From Struthidea cinerea (lineage: Eukaryota; Chordata; Aves; Passeriformes; Corcoracidae), in NCBI GenBank assembly GCA_013397865.1, contig VZTI01004836.1:1-64000 (forward strand): 64,000 nt of DNA, read 5' to 3'. The notes under the pieces were generated by a model. The model worked only from the letters and a program-made list of their open reading frames with translations. It ran no database searches and was not told the origin of the DNA. Position 1 is the first letter of the stretch, and every line of letters begins with the position of its first letter. Shown piece by piece: positions 1 to 12,500 of this stretch. The translations under genes were made by a program, and so were the position numbers.

Positions 1-421
1 GTCCGGGGCACCGCTTCGCCGCGGCCCCGGGAGCGGGTGGGTCAGGGTCGGGCAGGTGCCGGTCCCGGAGCCCAGGGCTGCGATTCTGCCTGCTGGAGCT
101 TGGCAGGAACCTCTGTCGTGTTCCCCTTGGGACGAATCGGGGTAGGGGCGCGCCCGGTGACCGCTCTGAGGGGAGGGAGGTGCGTGAGGGGCACCCGCCG
201 TTCCACCGGCCGGCAAAGCTGCGGTGGGTCAGGGAGCGGTGTCCGCACCAAGGGGCGCTGCGCTGAGCCGGCCTCGTGCGTTGGACAGAGCCGCGTACGG
301 GGGAAAGGAGCGGGATGGCCATTCTACAGAGGTTTGCTAGGATGGACTCAAACAAGTATTTGACCGCTCCATCATCACTTTTTTGTGCAGCTCGCCCAGT
401 GTGACTGGGTAACGCCAGGGG
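1..421 (+). promoter_or_regulatory. MED30: CpG-rich promoter and 5' UTR of MED30
   Basis: This stretch is strongly GC- and CpG-rich, especially in the first 300 bases. The intronic DNA after about 600 is AT-rich. It sits immediately upstream of the MED30 start codon, as expected for the CpG-island promoter of a housekeeping gene. I see no convincing TATA box, which fits a dispersed-start CpG promoter. The transcription start cannot be placed from sequence alone, and the island probably continues left of the window. The final 110 bases contain a short upstream ORF (315-404) and an acceptor-like pyrimidine run plus AG ending at 390. The 5' UTR could therefore be spliced in some transcripts. Confidence 0.75.
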
Positions 422-595
422 ATGTCGACTCCCCCTCTGGCTGGGGCGGGGATGCCGCCGGGCGCTTTCTCCGGGACGCAGGCTCAGGCTGCCAGGGAGG
501 TGAACACGGCTTCCCTCTGCCGCATCGGCCAGGAGACCGTGCAGGACATTGTCTTTCGAACCATGGAAATCTTCCAGTTACTGAGGAACATGCAG
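422..595 (+). CDS. MED30: MED30 coding exon 1 (residues 1-58)
   Basis: The exon starts at an ATG with G at -3 and T at +4, giving the MSTPPL start typical of the family. It encodes the flexible N terminus and then the conserved segment NTASLCRIGQETVQDIV, followed by RTMEIFQLLRNMQ. It ends with CAG followed by the donor gtgaga at 596. It has 58 whole codons. An in-frame second methionine at residue 11 (MPPG) is a less likely start, because the first one matches the known family N terminus. Confidence 0.96.
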
Positions 596-3500
596 GTGAG
601 AAACAACTATTCCTTTTTATGCACTCAACTTGCCATGTTTTTATCACCGACTGCCAGTATATATAGACTCAGGAGACGCCTTAGGACGTCTAGAAAACTC
701 GATCGAACTGCTCTAAAAAGGAGGATTGGTTGAAGAAGTGAGTACTACTCTTAATATATTTGCTTACTCCTGTACATTAAGTGAAGATAGAGAAAATTCA
801 GAAATGCTGAATTGTCATTGCCTCCACAATAAAAAAACTCTAAATATGCTTAGTAACTGTTTCGTTTTATGTATAATGAAGTCTGTTCATATGTCAGTTA
901 GGTTTCTCTGTTCATGTTAACATATGGGGAGTAAATTTAGAGGAATTTTCATTGATCTTTTTCTGTAATATTTTCCACCTACAACTTTTTTTTTTTTGTT
1001 AGGAAAATGGACATAATCCTTGTTTGTGTCTACTTACTGAGAAAACATAGAAACTTTTGTTGTGTTTTCTCTGTGGAGAGTACAAGATAAATAATCACTC
1101 ACTCCTTCTGTATTTTCATGACTCTTGTGTCACTGAATTGAGTGGCCTGGGGTTGAGACACAAAATCTCGAAGCGTCATACTTGGATCACAGCGCTGTCA
1201 TATTTAAGCATTGTGAAGACACTCACTGAAAAGTTAGAAGGATTGACAATAACCAAAGTGTGGAATACATGAGGGTGTTTGACAGCAGTGATTGAGCACA
1301 TAAAATACGTAATTTTGCTTGTAAAGAAAATAAAAATTTCAGTGATTGCTATGGGAAAAGTGTGATAGTCTTATTTTAAAATATACAAAAACCTGTCTGA
1401 TACCTTTGAGTTTATTTATTTTATGTCACAGAAGCTTTACTGTAATATTTTTAATATTTTGGTTCTCTAAGTTACCAAATGGTGTTACTTATCATACTGC
1501 AACATATCAAGACAGACTGGCAAAGCTGCAGGAACATCTCCGTCAGCTATCAATACTCTTCAGAAAACTGAGATTAGTCTATGACAAATGCAATGAAAAC
1601 TGCGCTGGGCTCGATCCTGTTCCCATAGAAGTAAGTATCTTTATTTATGTATAAATTGCAAATCAGAATAACCACTCTGGATAGCAAATCATCCATCCTC
1701 CTCAGTTGCAGGAGATTCATAACAAGTTTTCATGATACTGGAATTCTTCAGTGAACTGAATTCTGTTTATTAATTAGAGCTCATTGAAAGATTGTGAAAC
1801 TTAGTGTCTAGTTGACACGGTGTTCTGTCATAAGCTGGGCTTGATCTCAGAGGTCTTTACCAGCCTAATTGATTCTGTGATTCTGTGAAAGCAAATTTAA
1901 TTTAAATTTTTTGCCTTTTTTCCTCTGGCTTCTTGGTATCTTCACCAATTTGTTTCCCCTAGGAAAAAAGAGAGGATCAGGTCAAATTTTTTGAAAAAAG
2001 TGGGAAAAAGCCTGCTTCAAGCTCTCACCTGTCAGCCTGTTCTTGAGTATACGTATTATTTACTTTCTATGGCCATTAGCCTGTGCCTCCATAGTTCCCT
2101 CACTCAGCTATTCCTAACCTGCTGGCCAGTATGAACCAAACCTAAACATGCAGTGGTGATAGAAAAGTTACAACGTAAAACTTCCAGGGAGGAGGATTGG
2201 CCAGAGCTTTTTCTTAATAAAACTGCTGTTGCTCATAAAATCTTAAATGTCATCTTCCCTCCTCGTAAGTTGTTTCTAATTTCTAGTAATAGTCTTAAAC
2301 TCTGGGTTTTGTTACAATTTGAGTTTGTACTGCTCTATATTAACCAGAACTTTGAAATTCCTTAATTACTGACCTCTGGATCCTGAGGTGGACTTTTATT
2401 AATGGACTTTTGACTGTCCATTGAATTTTAATCATACAGGCATTGTATTTGAAGTTTGAGTCTCTTAACTGAATAGGAATAAAGAAATGAAGAAGTCCAT
2501 TCTGTACAGTCCATTCTAGACTACTACTTCAGTTAGCAGTCGCTGACTTTTGACAAGGGTTTCAGAGAAATGTATCTGGAAACCTGACAGCAAGCAAGGT
2601 AATAAGTTAATTTTCCCATTTAAGAAAACAAAACCTGTTTTCACAGTGTGTTCACTTGTGCGCAATAACCAAATACTTGTGTCCTCTTTAAAAGTTTTTC
2701 ATGTGTCTTATTTTCCCATATTAATGGAATGAGGTGGGATTGGGTTGGGGGTTTTTTTATAACTTTTCATTTTTTTTCCTGTTACCAGGATCAAAAAGAA
2801 TCTCCATAGAGAAAATAAGTAGTCACTTCAGGCTTTTTTAATGCAAGATTTCACTGATAACTTAGCAGAGTTTTTTATTAATAGTTGGAGTATTTTATTT
2901 TTAATCTGCTTAGTCTTTTCTGTTCTGAAGTTAGTAGATGCCTGCCTCCTCATGTTTTTATTGGTTAGAGTGAATGGCAGTGGCACACCATTCCTCTTGG
3001 ATCAGTTTTCTTAAATTCTTCTTCCAATATTTCAATAATAGTCTCAATTGTATTATTTAATGGCCAATATTCTAAGCATGTCTTTACAGAATATCAACAA
3101 AACTCTTTTTTTGCACAGTCAAGAGAAGTCCATACCTACTAGTCTTCCATTATTATTGATATAAATGTTTTCATACTTTTTGTTAATGTGTACTACTGTG
3201 TAATAGGTGTTATTAACTTTCTGTTAACCAACATAGCAAGGCATGAGGTAATTGTGGAGGAGATCTGCCTACAAAGATTACATTTCCTGCTTGTTTTGTG
3301 TATTAGGTATAGTTCTGCTTTTCTTTGTGAGTTTGTTGTTTGGTTCTTTTTTTAATCTATTACCTTTTCTGAAAGACAGGGAGGTTTTCAAAGGAAATGT
3401 TCTACTTTGAGTGCTACTTTATTTTTCCATCAGGGAGAGTTTTTTCCAGGAGCATATAGCAGCCCCACTACTTCTTCTTTATGGTCTGCAAATGTAGTAA

Positions 3501-6500
3501 GTGATCAACATTTACTGCTTTTTCACGGCAGGCTTTATTGTGGTAGCTTTTGTCCATTTTGCTAAGTTTAATAAGAATGGCTGCAAAAATTTTTGGATAG
3601 AAGGAAATTACATTTTCAGTGGGTTTCCAGCAGAGTGCTGAAGGCACTGAACGCTTCGTAACATTACACTCCAACCTAAGTAATGAGTTAATCCGCACTT
3701 GATGAGCAACTTGCTCCCAGGCTTTTAAACTAATGTCTTCTTGCTCACTTTTATCAATACTAGTCTTCCATTTTTCTGTAGTGTGTATGTGAACATGGAT
3801 ATAATTTTGCATAGTCCAGGACAGAAAAAACAATGCCAGACTATGGACTTTGTGGGTGTGTTATATTTTAGGAAATTGTTAGTAGCTTGGGAGTGTTCTG
3901 ACACAGAAGCAAGTATTTGTTTTGTATCTAGTATGTTTCTTTTTTGATTCATATTTTTTAGGAAGGAAACATACAGTAGTATTCATTAAGAAATTCTTCA
4001 TCAAGGATTTTTGGCTTTGTCGAAGCTTACAAAACAGACAGTGCACTATGGTCTTCTCCAGCCTAAACCAAACTATGATTCTGTGTGTCTGAGGAAATCA
4101 CAGTGAGAAATACTTACAGAAAAACTCTTAGGTAACTGTGAGCCTGGTCTTAAGAGTAGCCAAACAGAGGCTCATTAAAATAGCAAGTCATAACTAGAGT
4201 ATTAACCAAGTAGCTATGTAAAGCCAGTCATAATTATATTTAGTATATCACTAAAATGCTTTATAATAATGATAACTTTATGTTTGTGGTTTCATTTCTT
4301 AGTGTGGAATAGTAAATTTAAAAATCCCAATCTGCGGAGTTCAAAACTACAAGGATATCCATGACAAATATCTTATAATGAAAAGAGTGGCTTCTGCCTG
4401 CAGTTAAAATATTTCTTTGGTCTAGGCTTGGTAATGTGTGGTAATGTGTTATTTTGAAGCATGTTGTTTTCCTGGAGAACCAGCTGAGGTCATTCCAAGG
4501 CCTTTAGGTTTGAGGTGGCAAGCAGGCTTGTCTCCACTTTCTCTTGGGCAGTTAGAACCTGTGGAGAAAATGGTAGTACCTTATGTATTTCCTGGATTTG
4601 ATTTTAAAACTTTTTTCTTTTCTTTTTTTTTTTTCCTTTTTTTTCCCTTCTTTTTTTTTTTCCCCTCTTTTTTTTTTCCCCTAAAGTTGATGTTTCTTGT
4701 CTTCACAGCAACTTATTCCATATGTTGAGGAAGATGGCTCCAAGCACGATGATCGTGGTGCTGCAAGTCAGCTTCGTTTTGCTAGTGAAGAGAGAAGGGA
4801 AATCATGGAAGTAAATAAGGTAACAAAGTTGTAATTAATTTGCATAAAATGAGAAATGTCATTTTCACGTTACAAAGCTTAAATTTCTAGATTGCTGTGC
4901 TAAATACAGAATGTGTGATAACTGCCGTCAAAATTGGAGATAAATACTTTTTGCGTATAAATACTTCAGAATTGACCTTTTAGTTAAACACTGTTTTTGA
5001 GCTGTACCTCTGGCAGTGGAGTTTAGGTTTCCTAACAATTTTAATTTGCCTCTCTTTTAAAACTGACATATATTCTTGTGAATACAGTGTATTATGTTTA
5101 TGTGTAACCCACTAGATATTGCCAGTACAAATGGAACTAAGGTGCTTGTTGAACTTTTTTATCTTCAAAACTTACCTTAGGTGTTAAAATAATTGATATT
5201 GAATGCCAGATGTGTAAATATTATTACAATTCTGTGAGTTGGTAAAGAATTTTCAGGGCTACCTTCTGTATTTTGACAGTTTGAGGAATACTGTAAAGAG
5301 GAACATTTATTGAATCTTCCCACATTCAGAAAAAATGTATTATGAATTATAAATGTTAAATGAGTTAAAATGTTAAATTTTCAGTTTGAGTGGCATTGTG
5401 CAACTGGGTGCAATTAGTAAAGAGTGATTCAAATCTAAAAATAATTATGCTGTAGTAAATGCTAATATAATATTGAGATTAAAAATACGTCATTTTACCA
5501 GACCACAATTTTGAACATTGTTTCTTCATTTTGTAAACTACAAAGATACAATTAAATAAATATTTCTGTAGCTGTAATATCTGTAAATGCTTAGTAAAAA
5601 GGAGTTATAATCTACAAAAGTAACTGAACAAAAAAAATATATGAATAAAATGTTTATTTATGGAATGAATAATTGATGGATTTTAGGCTTTTAAAATATT
5701 TCCAATATTTTAATTTGTCTTCCACAATCATACATGTATTGAATTTTTCATAACCCATTTATTTAGAAAAATGCATGTGTATTGTACAGGAGAAAACGAG
5801 GACTACATGAATTTAGAGAAATGCCGTAGTCAGCTTTCCTCTTGTAATCTTTCTCTTCAGTGCTGATGTAGCAGGGTTGTATATATTATATTGTATGTAA
5901 TATTGTACTGTGAATTTATGCACATTTATTTGCAATCTTAAAGTGTTAGTAAGCTTAACTGTCCATATTTGCTGTGGTTTTAATAGTTCTATGACATGGT
6001 TTTGCCCTTGTTGTTGTACTTGTATGCTAATATGGTTTTAAACCTCCTTGGTGTGATCTTGTGAAAATAATTTCATAAATTTTTATGAAGAGTTCTGAAC
6101 CTGAAAAAGGTTGATAGTGTCACAGGACCATTGGTAGCAAACTGGTAATTAAGAATGCATTGAAACCTTCACTTAAATATGGTCTGAAATCCTGTATTTA
6201 TACTTAAATGCCTAGGCCTAATTTCCAGATTTTCCACAGTAAATCTGTACAAGATAGTTGAACTTTCTCTAATATTCTTGTGGACAAATACTTAGTAACT
6301 GCAGCAAAAGAAAGTTAAGCTTCTTGTTTTTTGAAAGTTCACTGATTTTTTTTTTGTCTCCCTCCTGTTGTATAAGCACACCTACTACCATTTTCAAAGT
6401 TCAAGTTTTAATACATTACAGACTAGAAAATGCTTTTATGACTAGAAATATATAATTTTTTTTTTTTTTGCAAAGAAAAATCACTAGAATTAGATAATCA

Positions 6501-9500
6501 GTCTAATTTCTAACACTGGCTGCTGGGTTCAAGGAGGGCTTGCTCTGATTCTTAGCTGGCACACTTGACAGCTCTTCAGTCCTCTGTAGTGTGTAATGTC
6601 CACTTCCAACTCAATTTGATTAATTCATTCTAGGAAAATTTTAGTAATAAAAAATATTGATGAAAATGCTGTGACAGGGAAACCAACATGATAGTTAAAG
6701 AAGCTTTTTATATTCTTGACCATATCTTTTCTTCCTTCAGCTTCTTGTCCTGTTCTCACCTAATCCTTTTTGCTGTGATAGGCATTATTTTTTCAGTCTT
6801 GCATGTTATTGGTACCAAAAAATCACCATTGCAATAACCCAATACTTTGACACTATTGCAATATTTGAATTAATTCTTAGACCTGCCCTGGATCTCTTAA
6901 TTTTGCCCTTCTTGCTGTGATATCCCAGCCAGTCTGATTTCTTTAGTGGCTCTGGACATATGTGAAAGGTACTAACTGCCCCATGGTGTGGAGCACTGCC
7001 AAAACTAGTAGTAGCTCTTACAAACCTTGTGGATCATATGTTCTCACACAAAAATGTCCTCATTCCATGAACCACTGACTTGAAAAATAGCAGCTTTGCT
7101 TTGCTACGGCAGTTGTCTGGGAAGGGAGCATCCTCAGTGGAAGAGAAGGGGAGCATCAGGTACTTCTTATACTCACCATCTCGTTCATGGGGCCAGAGAA
7201 CCTGTTAATGTATCAGAGTTCCTAAAAACTGCAGGAGCTTTTGGTGTTGGTTTACTGTGACATCTTTTGGTCTTATTTAATTATTCTGCTATATTACAGT
7301 TACCTTTTAGGTCAGAAAGTTTAATGTGCTGACCTTGGCTATGTAAGTACTTGTCTGTTAATTTAAAATACAGATTAGTTTACAAGGCAACGAATTTCTG
7401 TCCTTACAATTCAGTAATAATTAGCAACTGTAGGTTTAAATAAAACCTATTAAGCTTTATAACACAAGGGAGTTGTGCTTGCAATAAGAAGCTTGTACCA
7501 TTATTATAAACCAAACCATTTCTTGAGCACTGACTACCTCTATCTTTTGTCTTAAACAATTCTTTCCTGCAGTTCCCAGAAATGTAGCTTACTCCTTTTT
7601 ATTTGTATATGCTTTCTGGGCTTGTAAATTGCTGAGGTGGTTGACTTTATTTTGGAATAAATTACTGTTAAAGAATCAGTTTAGCATTTGCATTGGTCTT
7701 CTAGCACTTGTCTTGATCCAGTTTTCATTGAAATTAATCTATTTGCAGCAAGTGGGAGATGTTACCAAGATTTCCTCTCTTCTGTTCATGTTTTTCGAGT
7801 GTTTAATGTTCTATCTATTAAGTTTTCACCTTTTAAGTATTGAATCATCAGTATTATTTTCAAGATGTCAGGCTCACCTTTGGTCTGTGTTCTTATACTA
7901 CATTTGACAAGACTTGAAACAGAAAATGCAAATCAAAAATTGAGAATGATTTAACCTGTGTTGCTGCCCTATCAATGGTTTTCTTTACTGCTTGCTTTTA
8001 GAAGTGAAGCAAGTATAGCTTAGGTTTCATTCATGCTGTAGTTCTGGTTTTAGTGAAGCACTTAGGAAAACCATCACATAATTAGTAGGGTAAGTACATT
8101 TGGATGAAAATGAAGCAAAATAGCATTAGGACATGCCAAGTGACCCTTTAAAAAACAATCATATTTGATATTCTTAACTAATGTTAAGTGTTTAACAGTG
8201 ATCTTGCTAAGAGAGGAAAAGACAATCTATGTGACAGACTTTTAAGTCATAACAAGTTTAGCTCTGGGCTTTTTTTGATAACACAAACATTATGCCTTGC
8301 AGGTGAGGTTGTTTAGGACTATGCCAAAAACCTAAATTCCTTTTAAACTACCTTTCACACTATTTGCATGTATTTTTATTTGTTTTGTATGTGTAGAGTC
8401 CTTTTTTACCCAAAATATGAGCGTGCACCAAGGAACGCTTTGGCAAGAGGGGAAGAATTCGTTACTTGGACACCTTCTGGGCAGATTAATCTGCACTGGA
8501 GGCAGTTCCATCATTTTTTGAGTACCCAGACTGACTATCTGCAATGGTAGAATCAGAGGAATTTAGGCTCAGTGGGAGGTCTGGAGATTACCTGGTTCAG
8601 GCCCCTGCTCAAAACAGGGCCAACCAGCAAAGTTAGATCCAGCTGCTCGAGCTCATATCTGGTAGTATTTCAAATATCTGTAAGGATTGAAATTCCATCT
8701 TCTCTGGGCCCTTCTTAAAGGTTGACTTTTATTGTGAAAGTTTTCGTAATGTTACACTGGAATTTTCTTTGTCATAACTTGTATATTCACTGCCCCTCAT
8801 CCTTTTGCTGTGTACACTCAAGAAGAGTCCAGCTTTGTCTTTTCTGTGAGCTTCATTAGGTAGCTGAAGACAGCACTGTGATCCTGCCCTATGGCCTTCT
8901 CTGCTTGAGATTGAACAAACACAGCTTTAATCATTGTCGTGGCCTTCCACTAGACATTATCCAGTCTGATAGAGCTTTGTATTGATCCCCAAACTGGACA
9001 ATCATTCTCCAGAGACAAATAGAGTCGAGTCATAATTTCACCTGACCTGAGAGGTACACTCCAGCTAATATAGGGCAGAGTGCAGTTTGTCTTCCTTGCT
9101 GCAAAACAGATCTGCTGATGACTCATGTTCAACTTGTCAGAAATTATCAAAAAGGACCTCAGATCCCTTTTCTGCAAATTTTATTTCTATTCAGTCAGCC
9201 CTCTGCCTGTGCTGTTGTATGGCTTTATTCTGTGTGCAGATGTAGGATGTTGCTTTAATTAAAGTTCCTGAGATAGGTGTTGGCTTGCCTTTCCCACCTG
9301 TTGAGGTCCGTCTGAATCCGACGTCCCACACTGAGTATGTTTTTCACTTTCCCCAGTTTGGCATTGTCTACCAATTTGATAACTTCGATATGGTGATTAG
9401 GTCATTAAGTGTGGATTAGTCATTAATGAGGATATTAAGAATGTTCACCTTAGTATCAGTGCTGAGAAACTTCAAGAGTGACCAGCTAGCACTTGGTCTT

Positions 9501-12500
9501 AATATTGATGATCCCAGCATTTAGAATCCCATAGTCCAGCCAGTTTTCCATCAACCCAGTAATTCACCTATCCAAACCACATCTCTCCAATTTGGCGACA
9601 AGGCAATGAGTGACTGTGTCAAAAGTCTGACTTATGAATGATTTTACTTTATGAAAGTGAAGAAAATCTTCTGCTCTCCCTTTGCCACACTGTCATTTCT
9701 TGATAGAAAGCAGTCATGCTGGTCAGGCACGAGGCATCTTTAGGAAATCCAGTATGACTGTTTCCAGTCACCTTATCATTCATGTGTCTGGATGTGACTT
9801 CCAGAAGGATTTGCTGCTTAGTCTTTCTGGAGTCAGGGATTAGGCTGGCTAGCCTGTAATTTTCTAGATCTACCTCCTTGCCTTTCCTGCAGATGAGTTG
9901 AAATGTTTCCTTTTTCATTAGAAGCATCCCCCCTTCTCCAACAGAAAATTAAGTAGAGTGGTCTTGTTATGTCATAAAACAGCTTTCTCAGCATTCAGAT
10001 GCATTTTTATTCCAGGTAATTAATTACTTCCTTTCCAGTTCTGTATAAAATGTTGCACACAAAGTTTTTCACATTGCATCCTATATCAAAACCATATCAT
10101 GCTTACAAAGTTGAAAAAAGTTAGGAAAACGTGAACATAAAGCTGTCTGTAAAATCCCAATTGTCCCCTTTTGTCCTCATATAGATGTATATTATACAAC
10201 CTTTATCACATTTGGTTCCTCTTCCCCCCTTCCCACTTTCTTTTCTGGAAGAATCCTTTGAGCTATTCTGCTTTTGTTGCAGACTAGGCACTGTTTAGAT
10301 TGAATCAGTATTGTAGTAAATAAGATTATAAAAATCCTGGTTTGTGTATTGCGTAACTGGCATTAGACTATTGAGTAAGCAGGGAATTTGGGAATGAGAA
10401 GGAAGGATTTGTTGTGTGTAGTGAGTAACTAACTAAGGCAGCTCTTGGGAGCTGAATTTTTTTTTCTCTGCCACGAATTATCTGTGATAGTTGTTCGTTC
10501 TTCCCCTTATGGCTCGTGGTAGCTTGAATATGTGGGAAGCTGTTAAAATATGAAGTTTAGAGATGAACATGAATCTTAAATGTCTTTGGACAAAGTTGGC
10601 GGCACTGCAGTTTTATCTGTAGTGTTCGTGTGACTGAGTTTGCCATCTGTAACTGAGGATCATACATCTGTGGGATTTTCATGTTAAGAACGGGGATATA
10701 ACACTGAGAAGTGTGGTGGAGAAGCACCTTGGGGATTGAATAATTCCATTACAAACTACAGAGCTTAGATGGCACTCAGTAAATAAGACCTCAGACCTCA
10801 TTGTTGAATGATAAATAATTGGTATGAAGCAAACATCCATCTATTTGAATGAACGTGCTTATTCCTCTCAGAACAACAGATCAATGGATAAATACAATCC
10901 TGTATGGGTCAATAGGTGAAAAGTATTGAGCTTGCAGCAGAGCATAGGCTGTCACTGGTGCTTCTGTTTGTTTCAGGAACAGAGAGTTACACATGCAGAA
11001 GGAGCAGTTTTCCTTTCAGCTGTCAGGTTATGAGCAAGGCAGAAAACTCAGTCTCTCATTTCTGCTAAGTGTAGAACAGTCATGCCTGTGGATGACATCA
11101 GGAAAAGCTGTAGCTACTGGACAATGACTGTGTTAATGCTTAATTGCACAACAGTTACTGTATTAGTGATGAATATTTTTTATCCCTTTGGGAAAAATTA
11201 TAACTAGATTGATATATGAATTTATTTTGATGGAAAGTGAGCCTTGGTATCAATTGAGCAGCTGTAAGTTAAGACATCACTTGGCAGCTTTAAGAGCGTT
11301 CAATCAAAGTGTTGAGGGCATTTTTTCCCTATTTTTTCCCAGCTATATGCATATAGTGTTGTAATAGTCTCTTGACTACTGAAGGAAAAAAGAAAAAAGC
11401 AGGTTTTTCCACCTTCTTACTTCAGAGATTTCATTATGAAGGATTCATTTTAAAAAAGAACAGTATAAATGTCACCCTCCTATTGCACATATCATGTTTC
11501 TGTAGAAATTTCTTGGGCTTGACTTTCCTGGAAACACAGAGACCACTGTCACCTTCGTAAGACTTTCAAGAATCACTTCCTACAGCAGTTTAGTGGTCAG
11601 AAGGAGTAACATGAGTATTGTGTCCAGCTCTGGGTTCCTCAGCACAGGAAAGACATTGACCTACTGGAGTGGGTTCAGAGGAGGGCTACAAAAATTGTCA
11701 GAGGGATGGAACAGCTCTCCTATGAGGAAAGGCTGAGAGAGTTGAGGCTGTTCAGTCTGAAGGAGAGAAGGCACCCGGAAGATCTTACATCAGCTTTTCA
11801 GTACCTAAGGGGGGCTTATAAGAAAGATGGGGACAAACTTTATAGCAGGGCCTGTTGCGATAGGGCACGGGGTAATGGCTTTAAACTAAAAGAAGGCAAA
11901 TTTAGGTTAAATATAAGGAAGACATTTTTTAGGCTGAGGGTGATAAAATACTTGTCCTGAGAGGTAGTAGATGCCCCATCCCTGGGAACATTCACAGTTA
12001 GGCTGGACAGGGCTCTGAGCAACCTGATGTAGTTGAAGATGTCCCTTCTTATTGTGGGGTTGACCTAGGTGACCTTTAGAAGTCCCTTCTAACCCAAATT
12101 GTTCCATGATTCTGTGCTCATAGGAAAGAATTATGATGCAAGTTCTCTGTAGTAGAGTCTTATTCAACAAAGTAAACATAATTTTTTTAAATTTTGCTAA
12201 TATTTATGCAAGTAAAGGTACTACAGTTATTAATATTTAATGTCACACTGAGACACTGAGGTGTCCTTCTGGTCTGTACTATTGTAGCTCTTGAATGGAG
12301 CAGGTAAAAACTATAGCTGGCACAGCATTCAGGAGAATGGTCTTCTGTATAAGATTTTCAAGATGGAAACAGATCTTTACTTGTTTTTTTTTCTTAAGCA
12401 GAAGAGTCTGTACAACTTCAGCAAGTACTGTTGATGTTTTTACAGGCACCAGTTGGAACATGATCTTACTTTTCCACAGTGTTTACATTATTTTCTTTGC

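Larger units (their letters stand above)
1631..4708 (+). other. MED30: MED30 intron 2
   Basis: This 3.08-kb AT-rich intron contains two short CR1 tail fragments (about 1836-1888 and 4041-4088). Its 3' end is dominated by a 73-nt pyrimidine-only tract at 4610-4682. I see no exon-like sequence in the rest. Confidence 0.9.

Noticed and set aside
655..668. TATATATAG string in MED30 intron 1
   Set aside because: It lies downstream of the start codon, has no supporting promoter context, and is common in AT-rich DNA.
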